NCBI RefSeq assembly: GCF_004011825.1
Contig: NZ_RKLO01000005.1
Span: forward strand, 358,510-422,509
Direction: 5' to 3'
Length of the DNA stretch: 64,000 nucleotides
From: Rhodococcus xishaensis
GTDB taxonomy: Bacteria > Actinomycetota > Actinomycetes > Mycobacteriales > Mycobacteriaceae
The notes beneath the pieces were generated by a model. It was not told the DNA's origin and made no database searches. It saw only the letters and a list, made by a program, of their open reading frames with translations. Numbering within the stretch: the stretch's first letter is position 1; each line of letters starts with the position of its first letter. The position numbers were made by a program, and so were the translations under genes. Shown one piece after another: positions 1 to 7,800 of this stretch.

Positions 1-481
1 ACACCCGAAGGGCACTCAGGTGGACCTGGTCAGCGAGGTGTCGGTGGGCCGCGAACTCGTGTGGCGGCAGGTGAGCTCGTTCCTGAAGATGCACCCCACA
101 GGCGCACCGAAGGAGCCCAAGGCCGAACACGCTGAGGAGGTCCCACCGCCGCCCACACGCACCCTGAGGGTGGATCAGAAGACCATCGGTCGATACGCGG
201 CGGTGTCGGGCGACCGCAACCCGATCCACATCTCGTCGCTCGGTGCCAAGGTGTTCGGGTTCCCCGGCACCATCGCACACGGCATGTGGAGTGCCGCCGC
301 CGCGCTGCAGCCCCTCGAGGGACGCCTGCCGGCCGCGGTGACCTACGCCGTCCGGTTCGGCAAGCCGATCGTGCTCCCCGCGACGGTGAACCTGTACACC
401 GACCCGACACCCGACGGGTGGGATGTCGCGTTGAAGAATCCCAAGAAGGGATACCCGCACCTGACCGCGACGGTGCGCTAG
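1..481 (+). CDS. htdX: MaoC/HtdX-type (R)-3-hydroxyacyl-thioester dehydratase, C-terminal part
   Basis: The reading frame is open from base 2, so the gene begins outside the window; a GTG at 20 is internal. The visible part carries a hotdog-fold MaoC domain with the hydratase motif SGDRNPIH and the following GFPGTIAHGMW, which supply the catalytic Asp/His region. The family dehydrates (R)-3-hydroxyacyl-CoA or -ACP in fatty acid metabolism. The downstream order TetR, GH3 lipoprotein, small peptide, AftD matches the M. tuberculosis neighbourhood of HtdX (Rv0241c), which supports the name. A strong hairpin follows 7 bases after the stop. Substrate and exact length cannot be told from this fragment. 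Confidence 0.8.
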   Translation, partial: HPKGTQVDLVSEVSVGRELVWRQVSSFLKMHPTGAPKEPKAEHAEEVPPPPTRTLRVDQKTIGRYAAVSGDRNPIHISSLGAKVFGFPGTIAHGMWSAAAALQPLEGRLPAAVTYAVRFGKPIVLPATVNLYTDPTPDGWDVALKNPKKGYPHLTATVR

Positions 482-487
482 CAGACG

Positions 488-517
488 GGCCGCGGCGGAA
501 GGGGTTCCGCCGCGGCC
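488..517 (+). terminator. Strong hairpin terminator after the MaoC gene
   Basis: A perfect 13-bp stem (488-500 with 505-517) closes a GGGG loop, 7 bases after the MaoC stop. There is no long T tract, as is usual for high-GC actinobacteria. Confidence 0.75.
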
Positions 518-700
518 TGTGCCCTCGCTCCTAGCAGCCTCGTGTCCGACGAACTGCCGGATGCCGGTGGAAATCGTGTCCGGCTCGACCAGTTCGGACA
601 CCCGAGCCGGGCGCCGGGTGTCGTCCTCGTTAGACTCCGCAGGTGGCGCATTTTCCTGCGCCCGACCCGGCGGTCCACGAACCTTCACGAGGAGCATTCG

Positions 701-991
701 ATGACCGGCACCGCACCGACCCTCGCCCCCCTTGCCGATACCTGGGAATGGCAGCAGCACGGTCGCTGTCAGGGCATGGACGCATCGATCTTCTTCCCAC
801 CCACGGGCGAACGGGGTAGCGCCCGCACAGTGCGTGAACGGCGCGCCAAAGCGATCTGCAACTCCTGTCCGGTCATGGCCACGTGCCTCGCCCACTCGCT
901 GGCGGTGCCGGAACCGTTCGGCGTGTGGGGTGGCATGAGCGAGTCCGAGCGCGCGTACTTGCTGCGTGGACGCCGGCGACGGGCGGCCTGA
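701..991 (+). CDS. WhiB-family iron-sulfur transcriptional regulator (WhiB3-like)
   Basis: A 96-residue protein with the four WhiB cysteines at 23, 53, 56 and 62 (C-x29-C-x2-C-x5-C), which bind a redox- or NO-sensitive [4Fe-4S] cluster. GVWGG follows at 74-78, the turn that contacts the primary sigma factor, and a basic RGRRRR tail binds DNA. The ATG at 701 has an AGGAG box 6 bases upstream; longer in-frame extension back to 542 lacks WhiB character. The spacing and the GERG...CPV segment resemble WhiB3 more than WhiB1, 2 or 7, but the subfamily is a judgement by eye. The gene stands alone between a terminator and a convergent TetR gene. Confidence 0.9.
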   Translation: MTGTAPTLAPLADTWEWQQHGRCQGMDASIFFPPTGERGSARTVRERRAKAICNSCPVMATCLAHSLAVPEPFGVWGGMSESERAYLLRGRRRRAA

Positions 992-1017
992 CCACACCCG
1001 TCGGTCAGAGTCTCGGG

Positions 1018-1614
1018 CTACTTCTTCTTGCCGCCCGCCAGACCGCGCCAGGCGAGCTTGTCGAGCAGCTCGACAGCGGCGTCGACGTCGATCTCGCCGC
1101 CGGCCACCCGGTCAGCGACGGCCTCCCCCGCCCCGACGAGTGCGACCGCCATGATCGAGAAGTCGGTGCCCGGTTCCGGGTCCTTGGTGCTCGACTCGAG
1201 CAGCTTCTCCGTCAGTTCGATCAACCGGTCGCGGCTGTTGCCGACCTGAGATGCGAATGCCTGCTGACCGATCGCCTGCCGGTAGAGCACCATCCACGAA
1301 CTTCGGTGCTCGTCGACGAACCCCAGGAAGCCGGTGAGCGCAGCGCGTAGCTGCTCGCGTGGCGGCAGGTCGGGATCGCCCGCAGGGGAAATGGCCTCGA
1401 CGAAACGCTGGCCCTCCCGGTGGATGCACGACGCGAACAACTCGTCCTTGGACCCGTAGTAGAGGTACAGCATCGGCTTGGAGATGTTCGCCTTCGCCGC
1501 GATCGAATCCATTGACGCGTCGTGAAACCCGTTGTCGGAGAACACCTCGACGGCGGCGTCGAGCATCTGCTGCTCACGCACCGCCCTGGGCAGGCGCTTG
1601 GTGCCACCAGCCAT
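1018..1614 (-). CDS. TetR/AcrR-family transcriptional repressor
   Basis: A 198-residue protein with an N-terminal TetR helix-turn-helix (about residues 12-60; MDSIAAKANISKPMLYLYY carries the recognition helix) and an all-helical ligand domain ending in a Lys-rich tail. Its ATG at 1614 has a GGAGG box. It sits just upstream of and parallel to lpqI, as Rv0238 sits beside Rv0237 in M. tuberculosis. A GTAAG-N9-CTTAC repeat lies over its own -10 region, so autorepression is likely. The inducer is unknown. Confidence 0.88.
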   Translation of the reverse strand: MAGGTKRLPRAVREQQMLDAAVEVFSDNGFHDASMDSIAAKANISKPMLYLYYGSKDELFASCIHREGQRFVEAISPAGDPDLPPREQLRAALTGFLGFVDEHRSSWMVLYRQAIGQQAFASQVGNSRDRLIELTEKLLESSTKDPEPGTDFSIMAVALVGAGEAVADRVAGGEIDVDAAVELLDKLAWRGLAGGKKK

Positions 1615-1631
1615 AGTTCCTCCAACCGCAG

Positions 1632-1650
1632 GTAAGGATCGTTATCTTAC
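1632..1650 (-). promoter_or_regulatory. Putative TetR autoregulatory operator over the -10 box
   Basis: GTAAG (1632-1636) and CTTAC (1646-1650) form an inverted repeat spaced by 9 bases. On the minus strand it overlaps TAAGAT (1649-1644), a TANNNT -10 candidate about 30 bases before the TetR ATG. The position suits autorepression; the link to this TetR is an inference. Confidence 0.45.
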
Positions 1651-1698
1651 TCGATAGTCAGAAGATCTGCGGTCGACCTGCGATGCGACCCGACCCTC

Positions 1699-2880
1699 TC
1701 AACACGTCACGGCCCCCTTCTCACGCGCCACCGTCAGCACCGATGAATCGACCTGCGACGCCGGCAGACGGCCCGAAGCGACCGCTTGCTCGAGGTGGTC
1801 CAGGACCTGTGGGACCTCGTCGGTGGTGAGCCACAGCGCAACCGTTACCCCCGACGACAGTGCCTGCTCGACGGCTTGGGCGATGTCGAACCGGTCGGTG
1901 ATCGCCCGCATCCCACTGAGGTCGTCGGTGAAGATCGGCCCCGTGAACGGGGGCGCGCCGTAGCCGGTGCCGTCCCTGAGCAGCGACACCGCCTCAGGGC
2001 TCAAGCTCGCCGGCAGATCACCGGTCGTGAGACCGGGGACGTTCAGGTGCCCCAGCATGACCCCGACATCGGTGCCGACCAACGCCCGGTACGGGACCAG
2101 GTCGGACGCCTGCAGCTGGTCGAGGGGAGGTGTCGTCACGGCACCGGTATGCGAATCGCCCGACGCCGAGCCGTGGCCCGGGAAGTGCTTGATAACCGGC
2201 AGGATTCCGGCCGCACGCATGCCCCGCGCGTAGGCCTCCGCGTACGTCGTCACGACCTGCGGGTCGTCCGAGAAGGATCGGTCTCCGATGACCGCGTTGT
2301 CGGGTTGGCTGCTCACGTCGACGTCGGGCGCGAAGTTCACGGTGATCCCGATTCGCCGCAACTCGCGGCCCCGCTCGAGCGCCATCTCGTAAGCCTGCTC
2401 GGGCGTCATGGTTCGCGCGACTTCGCGGGCGGACGGGTCCGCGCCGAAGAGTTGGCCGACGCGCGAGACCCGCCCGCCCTCCTCGTCGATCGACACCATG
2501 AGCGGCACGGCACTCGCGTCCGCGACCGCCGCGATCTCGCCGTTTCCGAGCATCGTCTCGTCGGTCCAGCTGCCGATAAAGATGCCGCCGATCTGTTCGG
2601 ACCTGACGACCTCGAGCGCGTCCGCGGTTCCCGTGACGCCGACCATGAGTAGCTGCGCGAGCTTCTGCCGCTCGGTGAGCGACGAGAGGAACGCCGGTCC
2701 GCACATCGCCGACCCGAAGGGCGACGCTGCCATCGGTGCGCTCGAGGTCTCCGATGCCGTCTGCGTCGGCGAGGGCGAGGTCGGTTGGGCAGTCGTCGTC
2801 GTGTCGGTCCCGGCCCCGGACGCGCAACCGGCCGCCAGTCCGGCGCACAGCGCGATGGCGAACGCATGTCGAATTCGCAT
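1699..2880 (-). CDS. lpqI: LpqI-type GH3 beta-N-acetylglucosaminidase lipoprotein
   Basis: A 393-residue lipoprotein: signal peptide ending LAAGC with the lipidated Cys at 19, a Ser/Thr/Pro linker to about residue 55, then a single GH3 barrel. Catalytic signatures are KHFPGHG (231-237), the NagZ-type acid/base dyad in GDSHTG (D242, H244) and the nucleophile region FTDDLSG (D319/D320). NagZ/LpqI enzymes remove GlcNAc from muropeptides during wall recycling, outside the membrane. No Shine-Dalgarno precedes the ATG; TACCGT lies 7 bases upstream, so the mRNA is probably leaderless. Synteny with Rv0237 supports the symbol. Confidence 0.9.
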   Translation of the reverse strand: MRIRHAFAIALCAGLAAGCASGAGTDTTTTAQPTSPSPTQTASETSSAPMAASPFGSAMCGPAFLSSLTERQKLAQLLMVGVTGTADALEVVRSEQIGGIFIGSWTDETMLGNGEIAAVADASAVPLMVSIDEEGGRVSRVGQLFGADPSAREVARTMTPEQAYEMALERGRELRRIGITVNFAPDVDVSSQPDNAVIGDRSFSDDPQVVTTYAEAYARGMRAAGILPVIKHFPGHGSASGDSHTGAVTTPPLDQLQASDLVPYRALVGTDVGVMLGHLNVPGLTTGDLPASLSPEAVSLLRDGTGYGAPPFTGPIFTDDLSGMRAITDRFDIAQAVEQALSSGVTVALWLTTDEVPQVLDHLEQAVASGRLPASQVDSSVLTVAREKGAVTC

Positions 2881-2887
2881 GGACCCG

Positions 2888-2893
2888 ACGGTA
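2888..2893 (-). promoter_or_regulatory. -10 box of a leaderless lpqI promoter
   Basis: On the minus strand TACCGT is followed by 7 bases and then the lpqI ATG, the spacing of actinobacterial leaderless promoters. Confidence 0.55.
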
Positions 2894-3011
2894 GCCGAGA
2901 TCGATCCCTGCCAATCTCGGAACCGAGCGGGGCTGGTAATGGCAAGGTAATCTCGAAGACGGAAGGCCGAAGTCCGCCGAAGCGCGTCGTCCCGGATTCC
3001 AGGAGGTCACA

Positions 3012-3479
3012 GTGCCGGCAGATCTCATGCTCATCGCCTACGACGGCTCCGACAACTCCAAGCGTGCCATCGAGTACGCCGGTCGATTCCTCGCCGCGAA
3101 GCGCGCGGTAGTCGTCACCGTGTGGGAGCCGATGGTTCGGCAGGCCGCCCGCATGTCCGGACTGTCCGGGGTGATGCAGCCCGAGTGGGTTCCCGACGAG
3201 ACGTCCGAGGACATCGCACTCACCGACGCGAAGTCCACCAACGAGGAGGGCGTGGACGTTGCCCTCCTCGCGGGCCTCAACGCCGAGGGCCGCTGCCGCG
3301 AGTCGACGACAGCGATCTGGGCGACGATCGTCGAGTGTGCCAACGAGCTCGACGCGGACATCATCGTGACCGGGACCCGCGGGACCACCGGGCTGCGATC
3401 ACTGCTGCAGAGCAGTGTCGCCGACCACGTACTCCGGCACAGCCACCGTCCGGTGCTGATCGTCCCGCCGGGCAAGTAA
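3012..3479 (+). CDS. Universal stress protein (UspA family)
   Basis: A 155-residue single Usp domain: IAYDGSDNSKRAIEYAG at the N-terminus and the C-terminal nucleotide loop GTRGTTGLRSLLQSSVADHV followed by RPVLIVPPG. The family binds ATP or cAMP and protects against stress in the cytoplasm. The usual loop ends with Gly-Ser; here it reads Ser-Ser, so ATP binding may be altered. The GTG start at 3012 has an excellent AGGAGGT box at 3001-3007. It is divergent from lpqI and 54 bases ahead of the isochorismate synthase gene. Confidence 0.9.
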   Translation: MPADLMLIAYDGSDNSKRAIEYAGRFLAAKRAVVVTVWEPMVRQAARMSGLSGVMQPEWVPDETSEDIALTDAKSTNEEGVDVALLAGLNAEGRCRESTTAIWATIVECANELDADIIVTGTRGTTGLRSLLQSSVADHVLRHSHRPVLIVPPGK

Positions 3480-3533
3480 CGGCGCGCACCTCGCGGCGGC
3501 TAGTTCGGGCGCGCCGACTATCGTCGAAGCACC

Positions 3534-4706
3534 ATGGACGGCTTCCTCCTCTCGCGCCCCACGCGCACACTTCGTACCGCCGGGGCGCGAGATCGATTCG
3601 ACGACGCGGCCGACGCGGCCGACGCACTCGCCGCCGGACTGGCCGACCTGGTCGTCGGTGCACTGCCGTTCGATCCGAACGCGCCGGCCGCGCTCACCGC
3701 ACCCGAGACGATGTCCTGGACGCCCGGGCCGTGGCGGCCGCAGACCGTCGCAGCATTGCCGACGGTCCGGGTCGACAACGAGATCCCCACTGCCACGGAA
3801 CATGTCGCACGAATACAAGGACTCGTCGAGCGGCTGCGGAACGGGGACCTCGAGAAAGTCGTCGCCGCGCGGGCCGTGAGACTCGTCGCCGACACCCCGA
3901 TCTCTCCCGAGGCACTGGTGGCGCGGTTGATCGCCCGGCACGAGACCGCCAACGGGTACGCGGTCGACCTCACCCCCGCAGGCGACGGGTATGTCGGACA
4001 TACCCTCGTCGGCGCGAGTCCTGAAATCCTGCTCAGTCGGCGCGGCACCACCGTCACTTGTCATCCGCTGGCCGGATCGGCGCCCCGCCGCGCCGACCCC
4101 GCCGCCGATCGAGCCGAGGGTGAGGCCCTTCTCGCCTCCTCGAAGAACCTCACCGAACACGCCTACGTCGTCGACTGGATCCGGGACGTACTCGCGCCGC
4201 TGTGCACCGAGTTGGACGTCCCGTCGTCGCCGCAGCTGACCGGGACCCGGGAAGTGTGGCACCTGGACAGCCCCATCCGCGGGGAACTGCGTGACCCGTC
4301 CCTCCACTCGCTCGCCCTCGCCGGCCGACTTCATCCGACGCCGGCGGTGTGCGGGACCCCAACGGACCGCGCGCTCGAGACCATCCACGAGATCGAAGGC
4401 GATCGTCGTTTCTACGGCGGCGCCGTCGGGTGGTGCGACACGGCCGGCGACGGCGACTGGGTGGTGGCGATCCGGTGCGCGGAGATCGACGCCGACGGCA
4501 CCACCGCGCTCGCATGGGCGGGGGGCGGAATCGTCGCGGGGTCCGATCCCGACGCCGAACTCGACGAGACGACCACCAAACTCGGCACGCTGCTCGGGAC
4601 GCTCGGTGTGGACGTGCGCACCCGTGGCGCGGGCGGGTGGTACCTTGACCCGGATGTCACGAATGCACGAGTGGCCGACGCTCGACCACCGTGCCCGATG
4701 CCTTAG
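3534..4706 (+). CDS. entC: Isochorismate synthase (EntC/DhbC/MenF family)
   Basis: A 390-residue chorismate-binding enzyme converting chorismate to isochorismate for salicylate/DHB siderophores or menaquinone. Visible family signatures: VGASPEILLSR, HPLAGSAPRR, SSKNLTEHAYVVDWI, LHPTPAVCGTP, GGAVGW and the GIVAGSDPDAELDET Mg-binding region. There is no Shine-Dalgarno; TATCGT lies 9 bases before the ATG, so it may be nearly leaderless. The length fits EntC-type enzymes (Rv3215 is about 372 residues). No other siderophore or menaquinone gene is adjacent; the NRPS at the far end of the window is about 59 kb away. The pathway therefore cannot be assigned from context. Confidence 0.88.
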   Translation: MDGFLLSRPTRTLRTAGARDRFDDAADAADALAAGLADLVVGALPFDPNAPAALTAPETMSWTPGPWRPQTVAALPTVRVDNEIPTATEHVARIQGLVERLRNGDLEKVVAARAVRLVADTPISPEALVARLIARHETANGYAVDLTPAGDGYVGHTLVGASPEILLSRRGTTVTCHPLAGSAPRRADPAADRAEGEALLASSKNLTEHAYVVDWIRDVLAPLCTELDVPSSPQLTGTREVWHLDSPIRGELRDPSLHSLALAGRLHPTPAVCGTPTDRALETIHEIEGDRRFYGGAVGWCDTAGDGDWVVAIRCAEIDADGTTALAWAGGGIVAGSDPDAELDETTTKLGTLLGTLGVDVRTRGAGGWYLDPDVTNARVADARPPCPMP

Positions 4707-4724
4707 ACCCATGGGAGATCCGAG

Positions 4725-4898
4725 ATGGCGAAGTTCCTTGTCCCCGGCATTGCCGCCGCAGCGATCGGTGCACTCGTCGGCGCCGGAGCCGTGCTCGGAG
4801 GCACCGCGGCCATGGAGCAGAACACCCTTCCGACCGTCGACCGTGAGGGAAACGCCCCCTCCTCGCTTCTGAACCAGGTTGAGTACGGCAGCCGCTGA
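4725..4898 (+). CDS. DUF2613 small membrane-anchored peptide (Rv0236A-like)
   Basis: A 57-residue peptide with one N-terminal hydrophobic segment (about residues 4-29, Ala/Gly-rich) and a short polar tail ending in EYGSR, probably a membrane-anchored or exported peptide. GGGAG stands about 7 bases before the ATG. It starts 18 bases after entC and overlaps the start of aftD by 20 bases, so translation may be coupled. M. tuberculosis has an equivalent small gene, Rv0236A, immediately before aftD, and that conserved position is the main reason to accept so short a gene. Its function is unknown. Confidence 0.8.
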   Translation: MAKFLVPGIAAAAIGALVGAGAVLGGTAAMEQNTLPTVDREGNAPSSLLNQVEYGSR

Positions 4899-7800
4899 GC
4901 CCGCTCGAATCGCGCGTTCCCGCACTTCCCCCTCGACCGGTGGCCCCACCGACGGGGGCCCTACCGTCGAACCTTCGATCGAACCACTGACCCGGCGCTG
5001 GCTGATCGGCGCCGGGTTCGTCGCGCTGGTCCTGTGCCTGCTCCAATCGCCGGGACGGATCGTCGCCGACACGAAGTACGACCTCACCGAGAATCCGATC
5101 GGGTTCCTGTCCCGCGCCGCCCACCAATGGAGCAGTGTGGCGCCGCTCGGGCAGGTCCAGAACCAGGCCTACGGCTACTTCTTCCCGCACGGCGCGTTCT
5201 TCGCGCTAGGTGAGCTGCTGCGGGTTCCGCCGTGGATCACGCAGCGCCTGTGGTGGGCGCTGCTGATCGTCGCCGGGTTCTGGGGCGTCATCCGCGTCGC
5301 CGAGGCCCTCGGCATCGGCAGCCGCGGTTCCCGCATCGTCGCGGCCGTCGCGTTCGCGCTGTCGCCGCGAGTGCTCACCACGATCGGCTCGATCTCGTCG
5401 GAGACGCTGCCGATGATGCTGGCCCCGTGGGTGCTGCTGCCGGTGATCCTGGCCACCTCGCCCACCTGGCGAGGCGGCCGCAGCCTCGGGCGTCTCGCGG
5501 CACAGTCGGCGCTCGCCGTCGCACTCATGGGCGCCGTCAACGCGGTGGCCACCGCAGCGGCATGCCTCGTCGCGGGTCTGTGGTGGATCGCGCACCGCCC
5601 CAATCGGCGCTGGTGGGTGTTCACCGCGTGGTGGATCCCGAGTCTGCTGCTCGCAACTGTGTGGTGGATCGTCCCGCTGCTGCTGCTCGGCCGGGTCAGC
5701 CCGCCATTCCTCGACTACATCGAATCGTCCGGCGTCACGACACAGTGGACGTCCTTGACCGAAGTGCTGCGTGGCACCGACAGCTGGACACCGTTCGTGT
5801 CCCCCGAGCGGGTCGCGGGCACGGTCCTCGTCACCCAGCCCGTTGCCGTCGTCGCCACCGGCCTGATCGCAGCCGCCGGGCTGGCCGGGCTGTGCATGCG
5901 GAGGATGCCCGCCAAGGGCCGACTGACGCTGATTCTGTTCGTCGGCATCGCCGGACTCGGCGCCGGTTACATCGGCGACCTCGGGTCCCCGATCGCCGAG
6001 CAGGTCCGGGCGTTCCTCGACGGCAGCGGCGCCCCGCTGCGCAACGTGCACAAGCTCGAGCCGCTCGTCAGGCTGCCGCTCGTCCTCGGCCTCGCGCACC
6101 TGCTCGCGCGCGTGCCGCTACCAGGATCGGTGCCGCTGAGACGCTGGCGAACCGCGTTCGCACACCCCGAGCGCGAACCGATGGTCGCGGTCACCGCGCT
6201 GCTGCTCGTCGCGCTCACCCTCACGACCTCGCTCGCGTGGTCCGGCCGGCTCGCGCCCCGCGGCACGTACGACGCGGTGCCGTCGTACTGGCATGACGCG
6301 GCGCAGTGGCTCGCCGACAACGCCGCCGGCTCCGCCGGCTCAGACAGCACTGCCGGATCCGGCTCCGAGGCCTCCGGATCCTCCGACGCGCATGCCGAAC
6401 GCGCACTCGTCGTGCCGGGCGCTCCGTTCGGGGCCCAGATCTGGGGCCTGACCCGCGACGAACCGCTGCAGGCACTGGCGTCGACCCCGTGGGCAGCGCG
6501 CGACGCCGTCCCTCTCGTGCCCCCCGGCGCGATCCGGGCGCTCGACTCCGTGCAGCGGCTGATCTCCGACGGCCGCCCGTCCGCCGGGCTCGCCGACACA
6601 CTGCTCGGACAGGGCATCCGCTACGTAGTCGTCCGCAACGACCTCGACCCGCAAACGTCACGGTCCGCGCGCCCGATCCTGGTCCACCAAGCAGTCGAGG
6701 GATCGCCCGGTCTGGACAAGGTCGCACAATTCGGCGAGGACATCGCGCCCACCGACGACGAAGAGAACGTGGTGGTGGATGGCGACCTGCGCCCCGCATA
6801 CCCGGCGATAGAGATCTACCGGGTCACCTCGCCGAGCGGCCCGACACCGCACGCCGGGCCGTACACCGTGGACCTGGACGCAGTTCCCGTCGTGCAGGGC
6901 GGACCCGAATCGCTCCTGCGGCTCGCCGAGAACGGCACCATTACCGGCCCGGCGCTGCTCGCCAGCGACGTGCGCCGGGCCGGGCGGGACGTCGGAGAAG
7001 TCACCGTCACCGACACTCCCACCGACCGCGAGACCGACTTCGGCCAGGTCGACAACCACAGCTCCGGGCTGCGCGCCCCCGACGACCCGCGCCGCACCTA
7101 CAACGCGGTCCCCGACTATCCGGTCCCGGGCGCACCGCTTGTGCAGGGCGAGTGGTCGGGCGCGAAGATCACCGTGTCGAGTTCGGCCGCCGACGCCACC
7201 CAGCTCGGCGGCACCGCGCCGGGCAGCGGACCGGCCGCGACCGTGGACGGCGACCCGGCCACCGCATGGCTGAGCAACGGCCTCGAGACCGCGCGCGGCC
7301 AATGGCTGCGCGTGGACCTGGACACCCCGATCACCCGCGGCATGCTGCACGTGACGACCAGCCCGGCCGCGTTCGGACCACCGGTGAAGTGGATCCGCGT
7401 CGAAACCCCCAACGCCTCGACCTCGATCAAGATCGACAAGCCCGGGGAGCCGGTGTCGGTGTCGCTGCCGCCGGGCACGACTCCGTGGATGCGGATCCTC
7501 GCCACCTACACCGAGGACGGTTCCCCCGGATTCCAGTTCGGGATCAGCGAGCTGTCGATCGACGACTACTCGTCCGGCGACCCCGTCCCCGTTCCGATCG
7601 TTCACCGAACCGTGCTGCCCGCCACCCCGGAAGGCGCCCAGATCCGTGGCTGGGACCTCGGCCAGGAACTGCCCGGGCGCGCCGGCTGTGCCGACGGCCC
7701 GGACCGCGTCCACTGCAGCCCCGCGCTGGCCCTGCCGCCCGAGGATCCGGGCACATTCACTCGGACGTTGTCGGTGCCCGACGCCACCGCCGTCACCCCG

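Noticed and set aside
3399..5087. Long minus-strand open frame (about 560 codons) opposite entC and the start of aftD
   Set aside because: Arg/Gly/Pro-rich with no recognisable domain and fully antisense to two strongly supported genes; a GC-driven shadow.
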